16,227 nucleotides of DNA, taken from an uncultured Collinsella sp. GTDB lineage: Bacteria; Actinomycetota; Coriobacteriia; Coriobacteriales; Coriobacteriaceae. Location of the stretch: assembly GCA_958435545.1 (NCBI GenBank), contig CAUBGU010000031.1, positions 1-16,227 on the forward strand, in the 5' to 3' direction. A model generated the notes under the pieces. The model made no database searches and was not told where the DNA came from. It saw nothing but the letters and a program-made list of their open reading frames with translations. The position numbers and the translations under genes are program-made. Shown in pieces: positions 1 to 6,653 of this stretch; position 1 is the first letter of the stretch, and each line of letters starts with the position of its first letter.

Positions 1-84
1 CATGCCGCCGAAGTTGAAAGGCAGATTGCCGCTCTGGCGGGCTTGCAGCGTCGACTGGTTACGCGGTTTGGTAAAACCGCGTAA
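1..84 (+). CDS. C-terminal end of an unidentified protein (truncated by window edge)
   Basis: Frame 1 is open from the first base to a TAA at 82-84 and gives 27 residues ending in RRLVTRFGKTA. The visible part is charged, with spaced aliphatic residues (VERQIAALAGLQRRL), so a C-terminal amphipathic helix or short coiled coil is plausible. The family cannot be recognised from so little. The stop codon directly abuts the stop codon of the convergent gene on the other strand (85-87). Frame 2 is also open and ends at 86-88, so the choice of frame is inferred from amino-acid composition and not proven. Confidence 0.5.
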   Translation, partial: HAAEVERQIAALAGLQRRLVTRFGKTA

Positions 85-85
85 C
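58..85. terminator. Perfect 12-bp hairpin across two convergent stop codons
   Basis: Bases 58-69 (GTTACGCGGTTT) are perfectly complementary to 74-85, with the four-base loop GGTA. The stem contains the last codons and stop of the + strand gene and reaches the first base of the - strand gene's stop. It can fold on either transcript, so it may be a shared bidirectional terminator. Neither side has a proper T-tract, which weakens that reading. A protein-binding palindrome or an mRNA 3'-end stabiliser are the alternatives. Confidence 0.5.
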
Positions 86-1404
86 TAACAAACCTGGGTT
101 TTACCGATCATGATGTTGAGGATCTCGACGTCAGTATCTTTCATACCCACACGGCCCACGTAGCCCATGCTGGCGATTGTCTGCTCAACGGTATCTTGGA
201 TCAGGCCCTCGCCGGCGCGGAAGCCGCGGCCTTGCATGGCCATATCATGGCCCAGAATCGCCGCATCGACGGCAGCGGAAATCTTGGCGGCGCAGCTTGC
301 CTTGGCGCCATCGCACACGATGCCGCCCACGTTGCCGAGCGTGTTCGAGACTGTCGCGCCGATCTGCTCGCGCGTGCCGCCACACAGCCAGGTAATCGCG
401 GCGCCGGCGCCGCACGCGGCGCAAATAGCACCGCAAAACGCCGAGAGCGCACCAATATAGCTCTTGATATGCACGGCGATAAGATCGGACAGCATCACGG
501 CGCGCACCAAGCGCTCGTGGTCGCAGCGCAGGTACTCGGCATACTCCATGACGGGCAATGCGCAGGTAATGCCCTGATTACCCGAGCCGCACACAATGGC
601 GACCGGCAGCGCGCAACCGTTCATGCGGGCGTCGGACCCGGCGGCCGCACGGGCACGGGCGCGGCAGGCGACGTCATCGGCACGAGCACCCAGCAGCGTA
701 CGGCCCACCTCGGCGCCCCAAGCGTGCGCAAGGCCCTCGGCACTGATCGCGCCATTCAGCTCAATCTGACGCTCAACGGCAGCGCGGGCGTCCTCAATGT
801 CACCGTCCTCGATAAAGTCGATGATGGTCTCGATCGACATGGGCGTGTCGGCGTTATCTGCCGCACGCTCGGCCACCACGCGCTCGGCGCAGGCGGCGCA
901 CTCCCCCGCCGACTTACCGCATACCGGAATACCGTCGAGCGTATGGCACGTGACATTAGTGTGGTGATCGGTAATCTCGACGACCGCGGTATGGCCCCCG
1001 GCCGTCGCAGTCACCTTGATGTAGAGGTTGGGCACACCCTCGACAAGCGACACATCGCAGTAGCCGGCGTCGGCGAGGAGCTCGGTCACGCGAGCACGAT
1101 CTTCGTCGTCAACGCTCTCGAGCACCTCGAGCGCGCTCTTGGCATCGCCGCCCACGGCACCCAGCACGGCCGCGGCTTCAATACCGTGCATACCGCCCGA
1201 GTTGGGAACGGTCACGCTCTTGACGTTCTTGATAATGTTGCCCGAGCAGGCAACATCCATATGATCGGGTTCGCAACCGAGCGTCTGACTCGCCAGCGCC
1301 GCTGCATAGGCAACGGCAATGGGCTCGGTGCAGCCGAGTGCACAGACAAGTTCGCGGTTCAAAACATCGCAAAACGCGGCATCACGGATGGAATCGGTAG
1401 GCAT
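85..1404 (-). CDS. cyuA: L-cysteine desulfidase / serine dehydratase-like Fe-S enzyme (CyuA/YhaM, UPF0597 family)
   Basis: The 439-residue product matches the length of the CyuA/YhaM family (about 436 in E. coli). Members are oxygen-sensitive cytoplasmic [4Fe-4S] enzymes that break L-cysteine into pyruvate, ammonia and sulfide; some may act on serine. The N-terminal LGCTEPIAVAYAAA places a cysteine at residue 25, where the family has a cluster ligand. The C-terminal half has the cysteine-rich, glycine-rich stretch AFCGAICAACGAGAA, which should supply the remaining ligands, followed by NTLGNVGGIVCDGAK. The SGNIIKN and PNSGGMHG motifs near residues 54-72 are also typical. The ATG (1402-1404) is preceded by AGGAG with 6-base spacing. 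The gene stands alone, with rpiB divergent upstream. Exact substrate (cysteine or serine) is inferred from family only. Confidence 0.88.
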   Translation of the reverse strand: MPTDSIRDAAFCDVLNRELVCALGCTEPIAVAYAAALASQTLGCEPDHMDVACSGNIIKNVKSVTVPNSGGMHGIEAAAVLGAVGGDAKSALEVLESVDDEDRARVTELLADAGYCDVSLVEGVPNLYIKVTATAGGHTAVVEITDHHTNVTCHTLDGIPVCGKSAGECAACAERVVAERAADNADTPMSIETIIDFIEDGDIEDARAAVERQIELNGAISAEGLAHAWGAEVGRTLLGARADDVACRARARAAAGSDARMNGCALPVAIVCGSGNQGITCALPVMEYAEYLRCDHERLVRAVMLSDLIAVHIKSYIGALSAFCGAICAACGAGAAITWLCGGTREQIGATVSNTLGNVGGIVCDGAKASCAAKISAAVDAAILGHDMAMQGRGFRAGEGLIQDTVEQTIASMGYVGRVGMKDTDVEILNIMIGKTQVC

Positions 1405-1577
1405 AGGTATCTCCTGCTTGCATAACGGGCTGGGCTCTCAAAAAAGTTAGCTCCTTTATTTGATAACAATGCATCAAAAACCGCAACCATGGTTCCGGCA
1501 GACGGCGCTCAAGCGCAAACTGACGACATTCATTCACGAGAAGCCAGTCTTGTTGCCTGCTAAAGCGTTTGACCAAA

Positions 1578-1593
1578 AAACGCTCGAGCGTTT
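1578..1593. promoter_or_regulatory. Perfect 16-base palindrome upstream of rpiB (candidate operator)
   Basis: AAACGCTCGAGCGTTT is its own reverse complement over 16 bases. A further half-site of the same type (AGCGTTT, 1564-1570) lies 7 bases to the left. The palindrome covers the place where the -35 box would sit for the -10 at 1609-1614, as expected for a repressor operator. The binding protein is unknown. It sits in the 271-base space between divergent cyuA and rpiB, so it could serve either gene. Confidence 0.45.
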
Positions 1594-1608
1594 ACGCAAA
1601 AGTCGCGC

Positions 1609-1614
1609 TATCAT
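1609..1614 (+). promoter_or_regulatory. Candidate -10 element of rpiB
   Basis: TATCAT matches five of six bases of the TATAAT consensus and would start transcription near 1621, giving a 5' UTR of about 55 bases. No good -35 is seen at 17 bases; that position is occupied by the palindrome. TTGACC at 1569-1574 is a good -35 by sequence but has no matching -10. Confidence 0.35.
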
Positions 1615-1675
1615 GCAGTCGAACGCGGTAAACACCTTTAGCATTTGCGCCGCACAGACCAGAGAGGAACCATCC

Positions 1676-2143
1676 ATGAAGATCGGTATCGGTAACGACC
1701 ACGCCGCCGTCGAGCTCAAGAACATCATTTCCGAGCACCTGAAGGAGCGCGGCTGCGAGGTCGTGAACTTTGGCACCGACACCTCCGAGAGCTTTGACTA
1801 CCCCATCGCCGGCTACAAGGTGGGTAAGGCCGTTGCCAACGGCGACGTCGACCTGGGCATCCTCATCTGTGGCACCGGTGTCGGGATTAGCTTGGCTGCC
1901 AACAAGGTCGAGGGCGTACGCGCCGTTGTGTGCTCCGAGCCCTTCAGCGCCAAGCTCTCCCGCATGCACAACAATACCAACGTGCTCGCCTTTGGCGCCC
2001 GCGTCGTGGGCTCCGAGCTCGCCAAGATGATTGTCGACGAGTGGCTCGACGCCGAGTTTGAGGGTGGTCGTCACGAGCGTCGCGTTAACCTCCTCAACGA
2101 GATCGATCACACGCGCGCCCTTAAGATCGTCGAGGAAGCCTAA
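1676..2143 (+). CDS. rpiB: Ribose-5-phosphate isomerase B (RpiB/LacAB family)
   Basis: The 155-residue enzyme interconverts ribose 5-phosphate and ribulose 5-phosphate in the non-oxidative pentose phosphate pathway. Family marks are GIGNDHAAVELK at the N-terminus with His9, Asp41-Tyr42-Pro43, and the active-site loop GILICGTGVGISLAANK with Cys65 in the place of the catalytic cysteine of E. coli RpiB (Cys66). HNNTNVLAFGARVVG follows with His98, and GRHERRV lies near the C-terminus. The ATG is preceded by AGAGAGG (1661-1667) with 8-base spacing. Upstream in-frame starts would add residues unrelated to the family, so this start is preferred. The LacA/LacB galactose-6-phosphate isomerases share this fold, but no lac genes are nearby. 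A strong terminator follows directly. Confidence 0.93.
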   Translation: MKIGIGNDHAAVELKNIISEHLKERGCEVVNFGTDTSESFDYPIAGYKVGKAVANGDVDLGILICGTGVGISLAANKVEGVRAVVCSEPFSAKLSRMHNNTNVLAFGARVVGSELAKMIVDEWLDAEFEGGRHERRVNLLNEIDHTRALKIVEEA

Positions 2144-2167
2144 ACTATTCAGTGCCACAAGCTAACA

Positions 2168-2217
2168 GCAGGGGCCCGCTCGGAACACATGTCCGAGCGG
2201 GCCCCTGCATAGATTTT
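2168..2217 (+). terminator. Rho-independent terminator of rpiB
   Basis: A perfect 17-bp GC-rich stem (2168-2184 with 2192-2208), with a 7-base loop, is followed on the + strand by ATAGATTTT. The T-tract lies only on the + side, which assigns it to rpiB. Confidence 0.85.
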
Positions 2218-2220
2218 GGA

Positions 2221-2256
2221 ATAAAAGGGCGCCGCGGATGGAGTTCCGCGGCGCCC
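2221..2256 (-). terminator. Rho-independent terminator of ndk
   Basis: A perfect 12-bp stem (2227-2238 with 2245-2256, loop TGGAGT) is followed on the - strand by TTTTAT. Its orientation fits ndk, whose stop lies 38 bases upstream on that strand. With the previous hairpin it makes a back-to-back pair insulating convergent genes. Confidence 0.8.
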
Positions 2257-2294
2257 AAGCCACACGCTAACAGCTTTAAGGAGTCAAAGCTGGT

Positions 2295-2699
2295 TTAGCC
2301 AAAGAAGCGCTTGATCTCAATCTCGGCGTTCTCCAGGCAGTCGGAGCCGTGGATCACGTTGGCGTTGACATCGACGGCAAAGTCGCCGCGGATGGTACCA
2401 GGAGCTGCCTCAAGCGGGTTGGTAGCGCCCATGAGGGTGCGCATCTTAGCAACAGCGGAGAGACCGGAAACGACCATCTTGACGACCGGACCGCTCGTCA
2501 TAAAGTCGCAGAGACCGCCAAAGAAGGGCTTGTCGGCCAGATGGGCGTAGTGCTCCTCGACGGTAGCGCGCTCGAGCGTGGTCATCTCCATGCGCTCGAT
2601 GACAAGGCCGCTGCGCTCAATGCGAGCAACGATCTCGCCGATCTTGCGGTCGCGCACGGCGTCGGGCTTAATCATGATGAAGGTCTTCTCGATAGCCAT
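2295..2699 (-). CDS. ndk: Nucleoside-diphosphate kinase
   Basis: The 134-residue cytoplasmic enzyme transfers the gamma-phosphate of ATP to nucleoside diphosphates and balances NTP and dNTP pools. It begins with EKTFIMIKPDAV, whose Lys11 binds phosphate. It continues through the Tyr51 region, RTLMGATNP and GTIRGDF, to NVIHGSD, where His117 is the phosphorylated catalytic residue. The length is normal for short bacterial Ndk. The ATG at 2697-2699 is preceded by GAAAGG with 8-base spacing. It is a single-gene unit with a candidate extended -10 promoter at 2764-2772 and its own terminator. Confidence 0.96.
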   Translation of the reverse strand: MAIEKTFIMIKPDAVRDRKIGEIVARIERSGLVIERMEMTTLERATVEEHYAHLADKPFFGGLCDFMTSGPVVKMVVSGLSAVAKMRTLMGATNPLEAAPGTIRGDFAVDVNANVIHGSDCLENAEIEIKRFFG

Positions 2700-2763
2700 A
2701 AAAGTAGCCTTTCAAGTAGGTTCGCGCGTGCCCAAGTCCCATTCCGGCACCCGCCTGGACTGC

Positions 2764-2772
2764 ATCGTAACA
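2764..2772 (-). promoter_or_regulatory. Candidate extended -10 promoter of ndk
   Basis: On the - strand this reads TGTTACGAT, an extended -10 (TGn + TACGAT), which would start transcription near 2758 and leave a leader of about 60 bases. The -35 region is weak (GTTTAA or TTTAAC). TACGAT recurs as a likely -10 at 10784-10789 and 13745-13750. Confidence 0.45.
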
Positions 2773-3000
2773 GAGTTTTAGCTGCAGTTAAACAAAAAGC
2801 TGTTTATTGAAACGTTGCAATTTATTAAAGCGCTCCATATGTGTCACTTCTGTTTCGAAGCCCGATTAGAGTACCATCCGACCGCCCATCAACCGCGCCG
2901 AACAGAGCAGGCGGTCGGTTGCCGCCCGCGAACGTATCCCCTTCACAACCTGCCCAAAGGTCCTACAGAAGTTCTCGACAAGCCCCTCCCCCATAGCAAC
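2773..3000. other. Non-coding stretch with one inverted repeat
   Basis: No believable gene is seen in this part of the 385-base gap between ndk and argH. The only short open frame on the + strand (from a TTG at 2815) lacks a ribosome-binding site. A 9-bp inverted repeat (CCGACCGCC at 2878-2886 with 2910-2918) is present with a 23-base loop and no T-tract. Its role is unknown. Confidence 0.4.
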
Positions 3001-3034
3001 AAAATACGGGCTCCCACATCAGCAGGCGCCCGTA
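3001..3034 (-). terminator. Rho-independent terminator of argH
   Basis: On the - strand TACGGGC (3034-3028) pairs with GCCCGTA (3011-3005) and is followed by TTTTGTTG. It lies about 50 bases beyond the argH stop and points the right way. Confidence 0.65.
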
Positions 3035-3084
3035 AAGCGAAAACGATTTATCAATAAATGGACAATACGTCTTCAGCCAAACCT

Positions 3085-4515
3085 CTACTTTGCCCCGTGA
3101 CCCATCTCGACGACCTTGGTTAGCGATCCAAACACACCTTCGTCGACCACGAGCTGCGCCTCGGCACGCTCAAGCTGCACGGCAACGGCGGCAGGGGCGG
3201 TGCCGCCCTCGGTCGTGCGCGCGGCGACAATCGACGGGATGTCGAGCGCCTCGGTAATGTCGTGCTCAAAGAGCGGGCTTGCCTCCTGGAACACCTCAAA
3301 CGGCAGGTCCTCAAGATTGCAGCCGCGCTTCTCACACATCAGAACCAGATGCCCCACCACGGCATGTGCCTCGCGGAACGGCAGGCCACGCTTGGCCAGG
3401 TAATCGGCAACATCGGTAGCGGCAAGGTGCCCCACGCCGCACTCGCGCGCCATGGCATCTTCGTTGACGGTCCAAGTCGAAATCATTCCGGCCATAACCG
3501 ACAGGCACTGCATGAGCGTATGGGCGGTATCGAGCGCGCCCTCCTTGTCCTCCTGCAAGTCCTTGTTATAAGCAAGCGGCAGGCCCTTCATGGTCACGAG
3601 CAGCTGCACCAGGTTGCCATACACACGGCCGCTCTTGCCGCGAATAAGCTCGGCAAAGTCGGGATTCTTCTTCTGCGGCATGATGGACGAGCCGGTGGAG
3701 TACGAGTCGGAAAGCGTGATAAAGCCAAATTCGGAGCTCGACCACAGCACGATCTCCTCGGAAAGACGCGACAGGTGCATCGCCATGACGGATCCGGCGT
3801 AATGCAGATCGAGCAGGAAATCACGGTCGGAAACCGCATCGAGCGAGTTGGGAATCACGCCCGCAAAGCCAAGTTCAGCAGCCGTCATCTGGCGATCGAG
3901 CGGATAGCTCGTACCGGCAAGCGCGGCAGCACCCAGCGGGCAGTTGTCGGCGGCATCAAAGGCGGCCTTCAGGCGCGTAAAGTCGCGCGCGAACATCCAG
4001 GAATACGCCAGCAGGTGATGCGAGAGCAGCACGGGCTGAGCGTGCTGCATATGCGTGTAGCCCGGCAGAATCACCTTGTCGTACTTCTTGGCCGCATCCA
4101 CCAGCACATGGCGCAGCTCAAGATTGGCCTCCATGAGCTCCTTGGCCAGCGCCTTGATGCCCAGGCGCGTATCGGTCGCCACCTGGTCGTTGCGCGAACG
4201 CCCAGTATGCAAGCGCTTGCCAGCCTCGCCGATGCGACGCGTCAGCTCGCTCTCGATGGACATATGAATGTCCTCATCGTTGATATCGAAGGTGAAGTTG
4301 CCGGCATCGATATCCTGTTCGATTCCGGTCAGGCCCTTGGCAATCGCCTGCTCGTCCTCGGCACTGATGATGCCCTGGGCGGCCAACATCTTGGCATGCG
4401 CCTTAGAGCCGGCGATATCCTGCTTATAGAGATGCTTGTCGACCGGCAGCGACGCGCCAAACTCCTGCGTGACCTCGGCCACGCCTGCCTCAAAACGACC
4501 GCCCCAAAGAGCCAT
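3085..4515 (-). CDS. argH: Argininosuccinate lyase
   Basis: The 476-residue enzyme splits argininosuccinate into arginine and fumarate, the last step of arginine synthesis. It belongs to the fumarase/aspartase superfamily and works as a cytoplasmic tetramer. It starts MALWGGRFEAG and has TGRSRNDQVATD (104-115), GYTHMQHAQP (152-161, with the Thr-His pair of the active site) and the signature GSSIMPQKKNPD (275-286) on the loop carrying the catalytic serine. The chosen ATG (4513-4515) has GGGG eight bases upstream. The open frame extends 25 codons further, but those residues do not resemble the family. The gene is separated from argG by over 500 bases with a terminator and a small ORF, so it is probably transcribed at least partly on its own. 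No clear promoter was found upstream; an ATCGC/GCGAT inverted repeat lies at 4570-4583. Confidence 0.96.
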   Translation of the reverse strand: MALWGGRFEAGVAEVTQEFGASLPVDKHLYKQDIAGSKAHAKMLAAQGIISAEDEQAIAKGLTGIEQDIDAGNFTFDINDEDIHMSIESELTRRIGEAGKRLHTGRSRNDQVATDTRLGIKALAKELMEANLELRHVLVDAAKKYDKVILPGYTHMQHAQPVLLSHHLLAYSWMFARDFTRLKAAFDAADNCPLGAAALAGTSYPLDRQMTAAELGFAGVIPNSLDAVSDRDFLLDLHYAGSVMAMHLSRLSEEIVLWSSSEFGFITLSDSYSTGSSIMPQKKNPDFAELIRGKSGRVYGNLVQLLVTMKGLPLAYNKDLQEDKEGALDTAHTLMQCLSVMAGMISTWTVNEDAMARECGVGHLAATDVADYLAKRGLPFREAHAVVGHLVLMCEKRGCNLEDLPFEVFQEASPLFEHDITEALDIPSIVAARTTEGGTAPAAVAVQLERAEAQLVVDEGVFGSLTKVVEMGHGAK

Positions 4516-4633
4516 GGAACCGTCCCCTTTCTCCAAATTCCAAAACAAGCGCCCAAAGCAATGCGCCATATCGCTAAAGCGATTTTTCAACCGCTAGTTT
4601 TACACATTCCCCACCGTGTGCAGAGCCATGTAG

Positions 4634-4804
4634 CTAATTTGCAAAGAAGTGACGCGCCATGCACTTGGCGCCCAACGTCTCCCTCCGGATGTTGCCCTGC
4701 GAACCATCGATCCAGGCCTTCAGGCTCATAGGGACGTCCTCGACCCTTGCAGCATCGAACTCGGGCGCGAGGGCAAGTAAAGCATGCGCGATAGCATTGA
4801 ACAT
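4634..4804 (-). CDS. Small protein of unknown function (56 residues)
   Basis: This short frame was found by eye between argG and argH. The ATG (4802-4804) is preceded by GAGGAG with 8-base spacing, one of the best ribosome-binding sites in the window, and a TAG ends it at 4634-4636. The product starts MFNAIAHALLALAPEFDAAR and ends in a basic part with GNIRRETLGAKCMARHFF. It has one cysteine and no obvious membrane segment or signal peptide. I do not recognise it. It lies 52 bases downstream of the argG terminator hairpin and 118 bases upstream of argH, in the same direction. It could be a real small protein, a regulatory ORF in the argH transcript, or the remnant of a larger gene. Two AGG codons are slightly unlike the neighbours. 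Confidence 0.45.
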   Translation of the reverse strand: MFNAIAHALLALAPEFDAARVEDVPMSLKAWIDGSQGNIRRETLGAKCMARHFFAN

Positions 4805-4850
4805 AATGGATACTCCTCATATATATAGGTATAGGCGCAGGGCCGCCAAA

Positions 4851-4890
4851 TTGATAGAAGGAGCCCCGCCGGACAACCCCGGCGGGGCTC
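4851..4890 (-). terminator. Likely terminator of argG
   Basis: A perfect 12-bp GC-rich stem (4861-4872 with 4879-4890) with a 6-base loop is followed on the - strand by CTTCTATCAATTT, a poor T-tract. It lies about 150 bases past the argG stop. Termination may be partial, letting some transcription reach the small ORF and argH. Confidence 0.55.
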
Positions 4891-5043
4891 GGACTCAGCC
4901 GCAGACGCGGCATCATATATGCGGGCGGAACGTAGGGGCCACCAATGTTAAGAAGTGTCAGCAAGCATAACGAAAGGTAGGGACCCCGTGCGCCCGTTAT
5001 GTATCACGCGGATGGGCCGCGCGGATACCAAGGGAAGGAAGCG

Positions 5044-6270
5044 CTAGGCCTGGGCGGCAGCAGAGCTGGGGCCCTGGACCTTTGCCCACGTCTTGAGCGA
5101 CAGCGTATCGATCTCGATAAAGCCGGCGCTGGCCTTCTCGTCAAACGTGGTGTCGCGGTCGTAGGTAGCCAGACCGTAGTCGTAGAGGCTGAAGGGGCTC
5201 TTGCGGCCGACGACATGGCAGTTGCCCTTAAAGAACTTCAGACGGACAGTGCCGGTCACGAACTTCTGGGTATCGGCCATAAAGGCATCGAGCGCGTTTT
5301 TGAGCGGGCTGTACCACTGGCCGTTGTACACGGCGGTGGCCCAATCCTGCTCGAGCTTGATCTTGGTCTTGAGCAGGTCGCCCTCGACGCAGATGTCCTC
5401 GAGCGCCTTGTGGGCGGTGATGAGCGTCAGGGCGCCGGGAACCTCGTAGCACTCGCGGCTCTTAAGACCCACCAGGCGATCCTCGACCAGATCGAGACGG
5501 CCAAAGCCATTGTCGCCGGAGATCTTGTTGAGGGCGATGACGATCTCGGAGAGCTTCATCTTCTTGCCGTCTACGGCGACGGGCTTGCCGGCCTCAAACT
5601 CAATCTCGGTGTAAGTCGGGGTGTCAGGCGTGTCCTCGGGGTTCTTGGTCATAACCCAAGCGTCATCGAGCGGCTCATTCCAGGGGTCCTCCAGGTGACC
5701 GCACTCGATGGCGCGACCCCACAGGTTGTCGTCGATGGAATAGGGGTTATCGTTGGCACCCTCGGGAACCGGCACGTTGTGGGCGTGGGCATAGGCGACC
5801 TCGTCGGGACGGCACTTCAGGTCCCACTCGCGAACCGGGGCGATAACCTTAAGCTCGGGGTCGAGGGCCTTGACGGCAGCCTCAAAACGGACCTGGTCGT
5901 TACCCTTGCCGGTGCAGCCGTGGGCGACGTAGGTCGCGCCAAACTCGTGAGCGACCTCGACAAGCTTCTTGGCGAGCAACGGACGGGAAAGAGCGGAGAG
6001 CAGCGGATACTTGTTCTCGTACATGGAGTTTGCGGCGATGGCCTTAGTCAGGAACTCATCGGAGAACTCGTCGCGCAGGTCGAGTACCTGGCAATCGAGA
6101 ACGCCCAGGTCGAGCGCCTTCTGCTTCTTGGCATCCAGTCCGGTCTCTTCCTGGCCCACGTTGCCGCAGACGCAAACGACATCGAGATTCTTCTCGTCCT
6201 GGAGCCACTTGACACATACGGATGTATCAAGACCACCGGAATATGCGAGAACGACTTTTTCCTTGCTCAT
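5044..6270 (-). CDS. argG: Argininosuccinate synthase
   Basis: The 408-residue cytoplasmic enzyme joins citrulline and aspartate using ATP to form argininosuccinate, the substrate of ArgH. The ATP pyrophosphatase loop AYSGGLDTSV is at residues 9-18. The second conserved region, AHGCTGKGNDQVRFE, is at 116-130, and SIDDNLWGRAIECGHLEDPW follows at 178-197. The chosen ATG (6268-6270) begins MSKEKVVLAYSGG and has GAAAGGA seven bases upstream; the 17 extra upstream codons lack family similarity. The leader holds an arginine-rich short ORF (6476-6550) and a terminator-like hairpin (6365-6413), so expression probably responds to arginine through attenuation. That regulation is inferred. Confidence 0.97.
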   Translation of the reverse strand: MSKEKVVLAYSGGLDTSVCVKWLQDEKNLDVVCVCGNVGQEETGLDAKKQKALDLGVLDCQVLDLRDEFSDEFLTKAIAANSMYENKYPLLSALSRPLLAKKLVEVAHEFGATYVAHGCTGKGNDQVRFEAAVKALDPELKVIAPVREWDLKCRPDEVAYAHAHNVPVPEGANDNPYSIDDNLWGRAIECGHLEDPWNEPLDDAWVMTKNPEDTPDTPTYTEIEFEAGKPVAVDGKKMKLSEIVIALNKISGDNGFGRLDLVEDRLVGLKSRECYEVPGALTLITAHKALEDICVEGDLLKTKIKLEQDWATAVYNGQWYSPLKNALDAFMADTQKFVTGTVRLKFFKGNCHVVGRKSPFSLYDYGLATYDRDTTFDEKASAGFIEIDTLSLKTWAKVQGPSSAAAQA

Positions 6271-6364
6271 GGCTGTTTCCTTTCGCCCTTGGTAGCTAGT
6301 TAGAACATCGGTCAGTTGCAAGTCATTTCAAGGTCATATACCGTGCAATATCAGGTTAAATAGC

Positions 6365-6413
6365 AAAAATCAGCACATACATGCCCTAGAAACATGCAGC
6401 AATGTCGTGCTAA
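6365..6413 (-). terminator. Terminator-like hairpin in the argG leader (candidate attenuator)
   Basis: On the - strand UUAGCACGACAU (6413-6402) pairs with the stretch 6382-6370. This makes 12 pairs including two G-U, with one bulged A at 6378. UUUUU follows directly (6369-6365). Because it lies between the arginine-rich ORF and argG, it would block argG transcription when formed. Its left arm can instead pair with GTCGT (6424-6420) just upstream, an alternative antiterminator helix. The stem is not very GC-rich, so termination efficiency is uncertain. Confidence 0.5.
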
Positions 6414-6475
6414 AACCCAACGACCTCAAAATGACTCTGTTGAGGCAATTCGCCCCATGCGGACAGAGACGATTG

Positions 6476-6550
6476 TTATCGTCGTCGGGAAATTGCGCGC
6501 TGGCGTCGGATGGCATTGTCTGCAGTGGTGATGATCTTTACGAACTGCAT
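6476..6550 (-). CDS. Arginine-rich leader peptide upstream of argG (24 residues)
   Basis: The ATG (6548-6550) has GGAG six bases upstream within a purine-rich GAGAGGAGAGG. The 24-codon frame ends at TAA (6476-6478). The first 14 residues are ordinary; the last ten are RRQRAISRRR, six arginines, finishing with three consecutive CGA codons before the stop. A cluster of codons for the pathway's end product in a short ORF ahead of a biosynthetic gene and a terminator hairpin is the pattern of ribosome-mediated attenuation, as in the trp, his and leu leaders. The proposed logic is that ribosomes stall at the arginine codons when charged tRNA-Arg is scarce, which favours the antiterminator. The peptide itself need have no function. 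The ORF is seen directly; the regulatory role is inferred. Confidence 0.6.
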   Translation of the reverse strand: MQFVKIITTADNAIRRQRAISRRR

Positions 6551-6653
6551 CTGCCTCTCCTCTCACGTATCGCCGGGCGCAATTCAAATATCGCAAACGG
6601 TACCTTTTCCTCGGTAAACGGCTCTTTTGCCGTCTCCGTTTTCGATGTTCGCT

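Noticed and set aside
196..1425. 409-codon open frame on the + strand opposite the cysteine desulfidase gene
   Set aside because: It is an antisense shadow of a well-supported gene in GC-rich DNA; its product has shadow-like composition and it has no ribosome-binding site.
1460..1675. N-terminal extension of rpiB
   Set aside because: The extension covers the promoter and palindrome; the ATG at 1676 has a good SD and matches the family start.
2815..3057. 80-codon + strand frame between ndk and argH
   Set aside because: TTG start without ribosome-binding site; it crosses the argH terminator and has no recognisable motif.
3262..4731. 489-codon open frame opposite argH
   Set aside because: Antisense shadow; argH has the full family signature on the other strand.
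4587..4964. 125-codon - strand frame between argG and argH
   Set aside because: It reads through the argG terminator hairpin, has no ribosome-binding site, and overlaps the better supported 56-codon ORF in another frame.
4999..6303. 434-codon open frame opposite argG
   Set aside because: Antisense shadow of argG with no family resemblance.
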